Positions 25,627-33,499 of a stretch of DNA of 64,000 nucleotides are shown piece after piece. Under the pieces are notes generated by a model. That model worked only from the letters and a program-made list of their open reading frames with translations, was not told the DNA's origin and searched no databases. Each line of letters starts with the position of its first letter. Position 1 is the stretch's first letter. A program made the translations under genes and the position numbers. This stretch comes from Coriobacteriaceae bacterium (GTDB taxonomy: Bacteria > Actinomycetota > Coriobacteriia > Coriobacteriales > Coriobacteriaceae), in NCBI GenBank assembly GCA_025992855.1, contig DAJPGB010000001.1, positions 1,612,001-1,676,000 on the forward strand, written 5' to 3'.

Positions 25627-26351
25627 GCCGCCACCTCCCCGCGTGCTCGTCGCCCTTCCCGGCAGAAGCTCATGAAGAGTTCCTCGAGGTCCTGCCCGGG
25701 CCGAAGCGCATCCTCGTAGGCGAGGTGCCCCTCGCAGATGATGCCGATGGTGTCCGCCATCTGCTGCACCTCGGAGAGGATGTGGCTCGAAACGATCACC
25801 GTCGTACCCGCCGCCGCGAAGCCGCGGATCTGGTCGCGCAGCTCCTCGATGCCGATGGGGTCGAGGCCGTTGGTGGGCTCGTCGAGCACGAGCAGGCGTG
25901 GCCGGGCGATCAGCGCCAGCGCGAGCCCCAGGCGCTGCCGCATGCCCATCGAGAAGCGCCCGGCGCGCTTCTTCCCGGTGTCCGCGAGGTCCACGGCGGC
26001 GAGCACCTCATCTATGCGGCTCTCGGGAAGGCCCAGCAGCGTGGTGCGCACGCGCAGGTTCTCGCGCGCGGTGAGGTTGGGGTAGAGCGGCGCCTCCTCG
26101 ATGAGGCTGCCGATTGCGTAGAGGTCCTCGCGGCGCCAAGCGTGCCCGGCAAAGAGGATCTCCCCGGCCGTCGGCCGCAGCATCCCGCAGATCATCTTGA
26201 GCGTTGTCGACTTGCCGGCGCCGTTGGGACCGAGCAGCCCGTACACCTCGCCCTCGCGGATATGAAGGCTCACATCGGCCACGGCGTCCAGCGCCTGGTC
26301 GCCGCGGCCGAAGCGCTTGGTGAGCCCACGCGTCTCGAGCATGTAACCCAT
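25623..26351 (-). CDS. ABC transporter ATP-binding protein (lantibiotic-immunity MutF/EpiF type)
   Basis: A 242-aa ATPase with Walker A GPNGAGKST (about residues 41-49), signature FSMGMRQRLGLALAL, Walker B LLVLDEPTNGLDP and an H-loop SSHILSEV. The ATG at 26351 follows GAAAGGAT and opens the island's operon. No lantibiotic biosynthesis gene (lanA, lanM, lanBC) is present in the window, so the module probably confers protection against peptides made by other bacteria. Confidence 0.92.
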   Translation of the reverse strand: MGYMLETRGLTKRFGRGDQALDAVADVSLHIREGEVYGLLGPNGAGKSTTLKMICGMLRPTAGEILFAGHAWRREDLYAIGSLIEEAPLYPNLTARENLRVRTTLLGLPESRIDEVLAAVDLADTGKKRAGRFSMGMRQRLGLALALIARPRLLVLDEPTNGLDPIGIEELRDQIRGFAAAGTTVIVSSHILSEVQQMADTIGIICEGHLAYEDALRPGQDLEELFMSFCREGRRARGEVAA

Positions 26352-26747
26352 GGGTTTATCCTTTCTCTTCCGGGAGCGCGGGCCGAGTCACCGTGCCCGC
26401 GCGCCTTACCTTTCGGGTTCACCATCCATGGTGGGGCGCGTTTCTAACGAAGCCATAACGGCCGTTGAGTTCTTTTGGCGCCAACCCTTCTCGACCCGCA
26501 CATCATGATTAATTTGCTTAAAGCAACAACTTTCCCGATCGATGTAATCACCGAATCAAAACGTGTACATCAGCCATCAAAGATGCCGAAAAATGTCATA
26601 TTTGGAGGCTGATGTACACAAATGCAGAATCCCGCACAACCCAGTAGCATCCTCCATATGTCTGGACTCTCTATGCTTACGCTGGATAGACATCGCCGGA
26701 ACGGGTATAGTAGCAAAAGTTTTGTCGTTAACCAGCGGGGGAGTCCT
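26352..26747. other. Divergent intergenic region between island and PgsA-like gene
   Basis: About 400 bp without a gene. It must hold the promoter of the island operon (leftward) and of the PgsA-like gene (rightward; TATAGT at 26706-26711 is a plausible -10). A TTGCTTAAAGCAA palindrome occurs at 26514-26526. A 12-bp inverted repeat TGTACATCAGCC (26564-26575) / GGCTGATGTACA (26607-26618) spans a 31-bp loop. Confidence 0.5.
26564..26618. repeat. 12-bp inverted repeat with 31-bp spacer
   Basis: TGTACATCAGCC and GGCTGATGTACA are perfect complements. The structure could be a hairpin in a transcript or a paired operator; no T-run follows on either strand, so it is not an obvious terminator. Confidence 0.5.
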
Positions 26748-27452
26748 GTGGGCATCAAAAAGAAGATCAAAAAGGAGCTTATCGGCACTTCCGATTACCC
26801 GTCGAATAAGATCTTTACGATCTCCAATTTCATCACCTTTACGCGCCTGATCCTCACCCTGGTATTTCTGTACCTGTTTGTGACGGATAACAACCGCGTC
26901 ATCGCCATCGTTATCTACGCCGTTGCCGCCTCTACCGACTGGATGGACGGTCAGATCGCCCGCATGACCAAGACGGTCTCGTGGCTCGGCAAGGTCATGG
27001 ATCCCATCTGCGACCGTGCGCTGCTGTTCACCGGCGTACTTGGGCTGGTGGTCCGCGGAGAGCTGCCCATCTGGGTCTGCGTGCTCATTATTGGCCGCGA
27101 CATCTATCTGGGCATCGGCACGCTTATCGTGCGTCATTATCACCGTCGCCCCATCGATGTCGTCTTTCCCGGAAAGATTGCCACTGCACTGCTCATGACC
27201 GGCTTCTCACTCATGCTGCTCGGGTTCCCCGTTATTGACGGCCTGCATCTTTTACCTGCAACCCTTACGGCCTTCCCGGGCCTCAACGGAAGCTCGGTGC
27301 CCCTCGGCATCTTCTTTGTGTACGGCGGCGTGATCTTCTCCATGCTCACGGCTGTCATCTATTCCATTAAGGGCGGAGTGGCCATTAAACAGGCTCTCGC
27401 GCATCCCGAGGACGAGGACATCGACTTTCTGAACCCTGAAATCGAAGACTGA
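26748..27452 (+). CDS. CDP-alcohol phosphatidyltransferase (PgsA-like)
   Basis: A 234-aa membrane enzyme that transfers a CDP-diacylglycerol-derived phosphatidyl group to an alcohol. The motif D-x2-DG-x2-AR-x8-G-x3-D-x3-D is perfect (STDWMDGQIAR then GKVMDPICDR, from about residue 64). Several transmembrane helices surround it. I chose the GTG at 26748, behind GGGGGAG; upstream in-frame sequence does not look like protein. A second, more typical PgsA is encoded at 47749-48387, so this paralogue may use a different alcohol. The N-terminus is basic. Confidence 0.88.
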   Translation: MGIKKKIKKELIGTSDYPSNKIFTISNFITFTRLILTLVFLYLFVTDNNRVIAIVIYAVAASTDWMDGQIARMTKTVSWLGKVMDPICDRALLFTGVLGLVVRGELPIWVCVLIIGRDIYLGIGTLIVRHYHRRPIDVVFPGKIATALLMTGFSLMLLGFPVIDGLHLLPATLTAFPGLNGSSVPLGIFFVYGGVIFSMLTAVIYSIKGGVAIKQALAHPEDEDIDFLNPEIED

Positions 27453-27456
27453 TTCG

Positions 27457-27485
27457 TTGGGGTATGATTACGTACGGTTCATTAT
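27457..27485 (+). promoter_or_regulatory. Probable promoter of the FHA/MerR genes
   Basis: TTGGGG (27457-27462), a 17-bp spacer and CATTAT (27480-27485) precede the FHA gene start at 27519 by about 33 bp. Confidence 0.4.
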
Positions 27486-27518
27486 TTGCGGCACGTCCGC
27501 GATAAGTTAGGGGTTGTC

Positions 27519-27953
27519 ATGGACAACATGGTTAACAATATGCCTCAGAATGATAAGACTGCTGACGCTACCTGCGTATTCCGCGTGCCTTCAAGCGACG
27601 TCACCGTTCCCGACCTCATGGCCAACGTGCGCATCACCGCCCCCGTTCTGTCCATCGTCAAGGGTCCGCAGACTGGTGCCGCCTTTGAGCTCGAGGACGA
27701 CGTGACCACCATCGGCCGCGATCCTGCAAACGGCATCTTCCTCAATGACATGACCGTTTCGCGCAGCCACGCGCGCATTATTCGCGAGGGCCTCGGCGCT
27801 CGCATCGAGGATCTGGGTTCGCTCAATGGCACCTGGGTCGACGGTGCCATCGTCAACGCGGCCCCGCTGCACGACGGTTCTTCCGTCCAGATCGGTACGT
27901 TTACGCTCATCTACCACGAGAGCACGCCGGAGCGCATCGAAACCGGTGAGTAG
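27519..27953 (+). CDS. garA: FHA domain protein, GarA-like
   Basis: A 144-aa protein with one forkhead-associated domain (about 55-125: TTIGRDPANGIFLNDMTVSR, then SHARI and SLNGTWVDG). The N-terminal tail holds ATCVFR around Thr18, resembling the TTSVFR phosphorylation motif of actinobacterial GarA, which Ser/Thr kinases modify to switch GarA's control of 2-oxoglutarate metabolism. No kinase gene lies in the window. The next gene, a MerR regulator, begins 3 bp after the stop, as in other Actinobacteria. Confidence 0.85.
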   Translation: MDNMVNNMPQNDKTADATCVFRVPSSDVTVPDLMANVRITAPVLSIVKGPQTGAAFELEDDVTTIGRDPANGIFLNDMTVSRSHARIIREGLGARIEDLGSLNGTWVDGAIVNAAPLHDGSSVQIGTFTLIYHESTPERIETGE

Positions 27954-27956
27954 GGC

Positions 27957-28835
27957 ATGGCCGAACGCAACTATCTGAGTATCGGCCAAGTCGTCAACCT
28001 ACTTCGAGGCGCATACCCCGATCTTTCGAACTCAAAAATTAGATTTCTAGAGGATGAGGGGCTCATTACCCCTCATCGTACGCCTAAGGGATACCGTCAG
28101 TACTCTAAGGAGGACGTTGATCGCCTGGAGGTCATCCTGCATTTGCAGAAGACCCGCTACATGCCGCTCAACGTGATTAAGCAGCGCTTGGAAAACGCCA
28201 CGGACCTGTCAACGCTCGCTTACGAGGTGGGCTTACTGTCCGATGTTCCGCTCAAGACGGAGCCCAAGGAGACTAAGCAAAAGCTGCATCCCATTGAGAC
28301 CATTCCCGATATGCTGGGCGTCGAGATTTCGTTTATCCGCTCGCTCGCCGAGAACGACCTCATTCGCATCATCAAGAGTCCGCAGAATCGTGAGCTCGTC
28401 GATGGTCGCGATTTTCCAATCATCCGCTACTGCTCCGAGCTGTCACGCTTCCATATCGAGCCCCGCAACCTGCGTCAGTACGTGTCTTCCGCCAACCGCG
28501 AGTCCTCGATGTTTGAGCAGGTGCTCGTGAGCATGCTCGGAATGGATACCTCCGATGACGAGCGCGACGCCAAGCTCGAGCGTGCGTTTAAGAAGCTTCA
28601 CGACCTGACCGAGGGTGTGCACACTGCGCTGCTCAAGAACCGCGTTTTTGAGTCGCTCAACGCCGTGGTCGAGGACGCCGACATTGATGCACTCGATGAG
28701 GAAATCGCTCGCTCCGAGTCCACCAAGGCCAAAAACGAAGAAACTGCCGCGCCGGCTTCGCACGAGGATTCTCTCGTAAAGCCGCTCAAGGTCGTCGCCC
28801 CTTCGCAATCCGGCACCGTCACCGCGGGCAAATAA
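27957..28835 (+). CDS. MerR-family regulator (FtsR-like)
   Basis: A 292-aa protein with an N-terminal MerR winged helix (LSIGQVVNLL, KIRFLEDEGLI, PKGYRQYSKEDVDRLEVI) and a long C-terminal region without metal-binding cysteines. The neighbour garA and the size fit FtsR, the actinobacterial regulator of ftsZ. There is an acidic, low-complexity tail after residue 240. A cell-division role is an inference from that family and synteny. Confidence 0.83.
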   Translation: MAERNYLSIGQVVNLLRGAYPDLSNSKIRFLEDEGLITPHRTPKGYRQYSKEDVDRLEVILHLQKTRYMPLNVIKQRLENATDLSTLAYEVGLLSDVPLKTEPKETKQKLHPIETIPDMLGVEISFIRSLAENDLIRIIKSPQNRELVDGRDFPIIRYCSELSRFHIEPRNLRQYVSSANRESSMFEQVLVSMLGMDTSDDERDAKLERAFKKLHDLTEGVHTALLKNRVFESLNAVVEDADIDALDEEIARSESTKAKNEETAAPASHEDSLVKPLKVVAPSQSGTVTAGK

Positions 28836-28875
28836 CCGCTGCTGATATTTCGGCAACCCATTGAAAGGTCATGCA

Positions 28876-29406
28876 ATGTACGACTTCGAATCTCAAATCG
28901 TCGACATCCCCGACTATCCCGAGCCCGGAGTCATCTTTAAAGACATCACGCCGCTCTTTGGCAATCCCGAGGCGCTCAAAGCCATGACCGATACCCTCGC
29001 CGAGCACTTTGCCGGCATGGGAATCACCAAGGTCGTGGGTCCCGAGGCTCGCGGCTTTATGGTTGGCGTACCGGTGGCTGTAGCCCTTGGCGCCGGCTTT
29101 GTTCCCGCACGTAAACCGGGCAAGCTGCCTCGCAAGACGGTGAGCGAGAGCTACGAGCTCGAATATGGCACCGACTCTATCGAGATCCACGCCGATGCCA
29201 TTACCTCTAAAGATACCGTGTTGATTCTGGACGACTTGGTCGCGACGGGCGGAACCGTCGAGGCAACAGGTAAACTGGTGCGAGATATGGGCGCAAAGCT
29301 TGTGGGCTACGGTTGTATCCTTGAGCTTGCGTTTCTCAACCCGCGCAAGAAGCTCACGCCTTCTAACGAGGACGTTGAGCTCTTTAGCCTGGTAACGGTG
29401 GACTAG
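28876..29406 (+). CDS. apt: Adenine phosphoribosyltransferase
   Basis: A 176-aa salvage enzyme making AMP from adenine and PRPP. Visible are YPEPGVIFKDITPLF, GPEARGFMVG and the PRPP loop VLILDDLVATGGT. I chose the ATG at 28876 with a GAAAGG site upstream. Length is standard. Confidence 0.96.
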   Translation: MYDFESQIVDIPDYPEPGVIFKDITPLFGNPEALKAMTDTLAEHFAGMGITKVVGPEARGFMVGVPVAVALGAGFVPARKPGKLPRKTVSESYELEYGTDSIEIHADAITSKDTVLILDDLVATGGTVEATGKLVRDMGAKLVGYGCILELAFLNPRKKLTPSNEDVELFSLVTVD

Positions 29407-29438
29407 CCGCTACCATTAGATACCGGAAAGGAAGCTAC

Positions 29439-30560
29439 ATGCGCACAGCAAATACGCACAAAAACATGGCACGCTGCGCTGCTACGGCAACCCTCGCTTG
29501 TGTTTTGGGCCTGGGCCTCCTGGCTCCGGCCTACGCCGATACCGCATCCGACCTTGCCGCTGCCCGTACCAAGCTCGAGCAGATTGGCACCCAAACCCAG
29601 CAAATTCATGAAGAACTCTCCGCACAGACGCAGGAGCTTGATCAGACTGCAGGCGAGATCACGCAAAAGCAGCAAGAGATTGCGGAGGGTCAGGCAAAGC
29701 TTTCGAGCTATGTTGCCGGTGAGTACAAGACCGGCGGTCTGAGTCTCCTTCAGGTTCTGACGGGCGTCGACGATCTGGGCGATATGCTCAATCGTCTGTT
29801 CTACTACGGCAAGGTTTCCGACAAGCAGGCCCAGACCATTCAGGAGGTCAAGGACCTTAAGCAGCAGCTCACCGATAAGCAGACCGAGCAGGAGAAGAAC
29901 GTCGCCGCGACACAGAAGAAGGTCGACGAACTCAATGCCCAGCAGGCTGAGGCTCAAAGTGTCGTGAACTCCCTGGATTCACAGCTGCAGGCCGAGCTTG
30001 CTGCCGAGGCCGAGGCCAACGCCGCGCTGCAGGCCGGTATCAACGCCAGCACTGCCGAAAAGGCCACGGTGAGCAACGACACCGCCGGTACAACCGAGAA
30101 CACCAACAATGGTGGCGGTACGACCAACAACGGCGGCGGCAACACGCCTGCGCCCACGCCCGCTCCTGCTCCCACGCCGCAGCCCTCGACGCCCGCTCCG
30201 GCTCCGACGCCTTCCGCACCGAGCCAGTCCGTTGACGGCGGCTCCGTTGTTTCGCGCGCCTACAGCAAGCTCGGTTGTGCTTATTCTTGGGGCGGCATTG
30301 GACCGAACAGCTTTGACTGCTCTGGTTTTGTAAGCTACTGCCTCACCGGCCGTTATTGCCGTCTTGGTACCACGGGCACCTTCATGGGCTGGACCCGCGT
30401 GTCCGATCCCCAGCCTGGTGATGTCGTGGTTAACTCTTACCACACCGGCATCTACATTGGTAACGGCCAGATGATCCATGCTTCCGACTACAAGACGGGC
30501 GTCATCATCAGCTCCGTTGCCGCTGGCATGAACAACAATTACATTTTCGTTCGCTACTAA
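29439..30560 (+). CDS. Secreted NlpC/P60 peptidoglycan hydrolase with coiled coil
   Basis: A 373-aa exported protein. A signal peptide (MRTANTHKNMARCAATATL then a hydrophobic core, cleavage likely after AYA near residue 32) is followed by a PcsB/CwlO-type coiled coil (about 35-200), a Thr/Asn/Gly- and Pro/Ala-rich linker (about 210-262) and an NlpC/P60 domain with catalytic Cys294 in FDCSGF and a His in NSYHTGIYIG. It probably cuts stem peptides during cell growth or separation. A strong terminator follows. Confidence 0.93.
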   Translation: MRTANTHKNMARCAATATLACVLGLGLLAPAYADTASDLAAARTKLEQIGTQTQQIHEELSAQTQELDQTAGEITQKQQEIAEGQAKLSSYVAGEYKTGGLSLLQVLTGVDDLGDMLNRLFYYGKVSDKQAQTIQEVKDLKQQLTDKQTEQEKNVAATQKKVDELNAQQAEAQSVVNSLDSQLQAELAAEAEANAALQAGINASTAEKATVSNDTAGTTENTNNGGGTTNNGGGNTPAPTPAPAPTPQPSTPAPAPTPSAPSQSVDGGSVVSRAYSKLGCAYSWGGIGPNSFDCSGFVSYCLTGRYCRLGTTGTFMGWTRVSDPQPGDVVVNSYHTGIYIGNGQMIHASDYKTGVIISSVAAGMNNNYIFVRY

Positions 30561-30583
30561 TTTGGTACTACAGCGAACGAACG

Positions 30584-30622
30584 TGGGCCTCGCGATCTTG
30601 AATCACGAGGCCCATTCTTTTT
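30584..30622 (+). terminator. Intrinsic terminator after the NlpC/P60 gene
   Basis: TGGGCCTCG (30584-30592) pairs with CGAGGCCCA (30606-30614), followed by TTCTTTTT. Confidence 0.9.
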
Positions 30623-30650
30623 GCCCCTACCGTTTGCCATAAGATCAGTA

Positions 30651-30709
30651 CGGCTATCTAGTATTCAAAACTAGATAGCCGTCCAAACAATCAAAAAGAT
30701 GGCTATAAT
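30651..30709 (+). promoter_or_regulatory. Operator and promoter region of degV
   Basis: CGGCTATCTAGT (30651-30662) and ACTAGATAGCCG (30670-30681) form a perfect 12-bp inverted repeat around ATTCAAA. A consensus -10 TATAAT lies at 30704-30709, but no good -35 is present at 17-18 bp, and the palindrome covers the region from about -35 to -65. This is the position expected for an activator. A 31-bp copy, matching 26 positions on the opposite strand, lies upstream of the DUF1836 regulator at 32324-32354. Confidence 0.75.
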
Positions 30710-30738
30710 TGTTGGGGAACAATTAGAAAGGACCCTCA

Positions 30739-31605
30739 ATGAGCTGGGCACTCATCTCCGATTCGAGCTGCAATCTTCGCGATTGGCAACCAACCGCACC
30801 TCATACCACCTTTGCATTTGCACCCCTTAAGATCCGAGTGGGGGAGCGTGAATTCGTTGACGACCTCTCGCTCGATGTTCACGAGCTTAATGTTGCCATT
30901 CAATCGGAAACCGGCGCATCATCGAGCGCCTGCCCAAGCGTAGGGGAGTGGGCTGAGCTCTTTAAGCTCGCCGACAAGACGATTTGCATGCCCATCTCCG
31001 AGGGCGTCTCGGGTAGCTACAATGCCGCGGCCACCGCGCGTGACATGGTGCTTGCCGAAGAGCCCAACCGTCAGATTCATTTGGTTAACTCGCGAGCCGC
31101 AGGTGGCAAAATGGATCTGATCTTCCTACTGTTCGACCGCTATCTTGCAAGCAACCCGGATACCTCCTTTGAGGACGCCTGTGCCTACTTCGATAGCTTG
31201 GAGCAGAACAGCAAGATTCTCTTTAGTTTGTGCAATTATGAAAACCTTGCGAAGGCCGGACGTATCTCTAAGGCGGCCGGAGTTATTGCCAACAAGCTTA
31301 ATATCCGCATTTTAGGCACGGCGAGCGAAGCGGGCGAAATTGAACTCGTTGGGCATACGCGCGGCGAAAAGAAGATGTTCACCAAGATTATTAACACCAT
31401 GGAGGCCGAGGGCTTTACTGGCGGCGAGGTCATCATCGATCACGTTGAGAACGAAGCTGGAGCCCAGGCGCTTGCCGACCGCATTGTGGAGCACTGGCCA
31501 GGCTCCAAGACTATCATCATGCCCTGTAACGGGCTAGATTCCTATTACGCTGAGATGCACGGTCTCATCATCGGTTACGGCATGGGCGTAGCTTCGGGCC
31601 GATAA
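30739..31605 (+). CDS. DegV family fatty-acid-binding protein
   Basis: A 288-aa DegV protein. Such proteins bind fatty acids and, in Firmicutes as FakB, present them to the FakA kinase. The N-terminal domain begins ALISDSSCNLR, and the lipid-phosphate loop PISEGVSGSYNAA and RAAGGKMD segment are present. No fakA is in the window. The gene has an RBS AGAAAGGA and its promoter carries the operator shared with the DUF1836 regulator. G+C is lower than in the housekeeping operons. Confidence 0.9.
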   Translation: MSWALISDSSCNLRDWQPTAPHTTFAFAPLKIRVGEREFVDDLSLDVHELNVAIQSETGASSSACPSVGEWAELFKLADKTICMPISEGVSGSYNAAATARDMVLAEEPNRQIHLVNSRAAGGKMDLIFLLFDRYLASNPDTSFEDACAYFDSLEQNSKILFSLCNYENLAKAGRISKAAGVIANKLNIRILGTASEAGEIELVGHTRGEKKMFTKIINTMEAEGFTGGEVIIDHVENEAGAQALADRIVEHWPGSKTIIMPCNGLDSYYAEMHGLIIGYGMGVASGR

Positions 31606-31625
31606 TGTCCAACTAGTCAAACGCG

Positions 31626-31664
31626 CGGGCGGGATAAGGGGCCAGTGGCTCTTTATCCCGCCCG
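31626..31664. terminator. Bidirectional hairpin between convergent degV and DUF1836 genes
   Basis: CGGGCGGGATAA (31626-31637) pairs perfectly with TTATCCCGCCCG (31653-31664). T-runs on either side are short, but its place between two convergent stops suggests it ends both transcripts. Confidence 0.7.
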
Positions 31665-31677
31665 TCTTATACCTCAG

Positions 31678-32289
31678 TTAGCTATTAAACCCATTGAACT
31701 TAAGATAGCTCATCAGGTATGCCTTCGAAACAAAGGACGATACCGCACTGCGTACGAGCAGCGACTCGCGCGTAACTTGATGTGCGGTATCGGGCACGGG
31801 AGTCTGCTCGACGGAAAACGCCGCACGAATCGATGCCTCAAGCTGATCGACAACATAATCAAAGGCGGTCGGAGCGTCGTAGCTCAAGCGCTGAATATTA
31901 AAAAGCGCCTGAACGGCAGCGATGGGTAGCACCTGCTTAAAGATACAAATGGCGATGAGACGCGCAATCTGCTCACGGCCATACTGTTTTTTAACCGGAG
32001 CAGGAACGAGGCCGACCTTCACGTAGTTATTGATCATCGATGGCGTGATAACGGGCTGCTCTACGCAAATCGAAAGCGGCTCCATCCACAGCGCAACATA
32101 TTCAATAACCTGATCGCGATAGAGCGTTACGTTGGGCAGCTGGTCATAGCGTGGCAAGCTCAACGCGTTGAGTCTTCCCACCATATCGGACTGAATAAAT
32201 GCATCCGGCAGCACCGTCGGCTGAATATCCTCGGGCTTAATGCTGACCGATGTATCGGACATCGGGATAACATGTTTAGCGTGGTTCAT
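31678..32289 (-). CDS. DUF1836 regulator (MerR-like helix-turn-helix)
   Basis: A 203-aa protein. Residues about 85-140 (ITPSMINNYVKVGLVPAPVK followed by YGREQIARLIAICIFKQVL) match DUF1836, a MerR-related winged helix. The start is the ATG at 32289 behind GGAGG; further upstream in-frame sequence is not protein-like. The gene is convergent with degV, and its own upstream region (32324-32354) carries the same operator sequence as the degV promoter. I infer that it binds both, controlling degV and itself; the ligand is unknown. Confidence 0.85.
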   Translation of the reverse strand: MNHAKHVIPMSDTSVSIKPEDIQPTVLPDAFIQSDMVGRLNALSLPRYDQLPNVTLYRDQVIEYVALWMEPLSICVEQPVITPSMINNYVKVGLVPAPVKKQYGREQIARLIAICIFKQVLPIAAVQALFNIQRLSYDAPTAFDYVVDQLEASIRAAFSVEQTPVPDTAHQVTRESLLVRSAVSSFVSKAYLMSYLKFNGFNS

Positions 32290-32323
32290 AAGAGGCCTCC
32301 GTTCGTTTTCTATATTGTATTCT

Positions 32324-32354
32324 AGGTCATCTAGTTTTGAATACCACATAGCCG
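32324..32354 (-). promoter_or_regulatory. Operator upstream of the DUF1836 gene
   Basis: On the plus strand ATCTAGTTTTGAATAC (32329-32344) and ATAGCCG (32348-32354) reproduce the reverse complement of the degV operator; 26 of 31 positions agree. The left half of the palindrome is degenerate. TACAAT or TATAGA on the minus strand just downstream may serve as the -10. Confidence 0.7.
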
Positions 32355-32443
32355 TTAAGTAAAAGTGGTTGGACAGCACATTGAAGCACCGTTCAACCAC
32401 TTTGTTTAAAGATAGCAACCTTACATAAGATATATTATCGTAC

Positions 32444-33382
32444 TTATCCACGTAAGAAAACGTATGCGCTGGTAGCCGCTATGGCTCCGTCCGAAACGGC
32501 GGTCACAACTTGGCGTAAACGCTTGGAGCGGATATCGCCGGCAGCAAATAAGCCAGGCGTGCGGGTTGCCATCGATTCGTCGGTCACAATACCGCCGTCG
32601 GGCGCCAGATCCACCAGATGCTCTACAAGCTCGGTATGGGGCTGCGTGCCAGCAAAGACAAAGATGCCAAACGAACCAGGATCAAAGGACTCGGAATAGG
32701 TGTCACCGGTAGTGTTGTCCTTAAACGTGACAGTCGTAGGCATCGCCTCACCCGATAGTTCCACGATACTAGTTTGGTACCTAACTGAAATATTATCTTT
32801 TGCGAGCACCTTTTGAACCACGCCATCGGGGGCACGGAACTGATCGCGGCGTAAGACGATGGTCACGCTGCTGGCGATTTCTGACAAGAACAGGGCTTCC
32901 TCGCAGGCAGCATTGCCGCCGCCGATGACAAAAACCTGCTTGCCACGAAAGAACATGCCGTCGCACGTCGCGCAATACGAAACGCCACGACCGCGATACG
33001 TATCCTCGCCAATAAAACCAGCAGATCGCGGTGTGGCACCCATGCAAGCGATAACGCTCAAGGCCAGTGTATCGCCCGTATCATGATGCACCGTAAACAG
33101 CGCTGTATCGGCATCGTAATCGATGCCCGTCACCATGCTCCATGTAACTTGCGCTCCCAGGCCCTCTGCATGCTGCTGAAAACGCTCGCCGAGTTCGGCA
33201 CCGCTCAAGAGCGGAATACCCGGATAGTTCTCGACCTCATTGGTTGTGGCAATTTGGCCTCCCGACATGCCTTGCTCAATCACAGTCGTCGTGAGGTTGG
33301 CGCGCGCCGCATAAATGGCTGCAGCATAACCCGCAGGGCCGCCGCCGATAATCGCAACATCAATCGGCTGATCGGTAGTCAT
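32444..33382 (-). CDS. trxB: Thioredoxin reductase-like FAD disulfide reductase
   Basis: A 312-aa flavoprotein reducing thioredoxin with NADPH. It has the FAD motif GGGPAGYAAAIYA, the redox pair CATC (about residues 135-138), the NADPH motif GGGNAACEEA and the C-terminal FAD segment GLFAAGDI. I chose the ATG at 33382, preceded by GAGAGGAAG; the longer open frame adds implausible sequence across the divergent promoter. It is divergent from the glycosyltransferase gene. No trxA is adjacent. Confidence 0.93.
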   Translation of the reverse strand: MTTDQPIDVAIIGGGPAGYAAAIYAARANLTTTVIEQGMSGGQIATTNEVENYPGIPLLSGAELGERFQQHAEGLGAQVTWSMVTGIDYDADTALFTVHHDTGDTLALSVIACMGATPRSAGFIGEDTYRGRGVSYCATCDGMFFRGKQVFVIGGGNAACEEALFLSEIASSVTIVLRRDQFRAPDGVVQKVLAKDNISVRYQTSIVELSGEAMPTTVTFKDNTTGDTYSESFDPGSFGIFVFAGTQPHTELVEHLVDLAPDGGIVTDESMATRTPGLFAAGDIRSKRLRQVVTAVSDGAIAATSAYVFLRG

Positions 33383-33499
33383 AAAGCTTCCTCTCGTCGA
33401 AACATTGTCGTTCTTTGCGCTCATACCCAAATTCAGACGAACATGACACTCATGCACTACAATGATTCTTTGCGACACAAAGATGAAGGGGAGTTTTCG

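Noticed and set aside
21800..26400. Long plus-strand open frames opposite the immunity island
   Set aside because: Very high G+C leaves few stop codons; the minus-strand proteins have complete family motifs, so the plus frames are antisense artefacts.
31645..31929. Plus-strand open frame opposite the DUF1836 gene
   Set aside because: It is the antisense of a recognisable protein and lacks a start site.
33083..33499. N-terminal extension of the glycosyltransferase gene into trxB
   Set aside because: It would overlap trxB on the opposite strand; the ATG at 33500 has a good ribosome binding site and starts just before the conserved domain.
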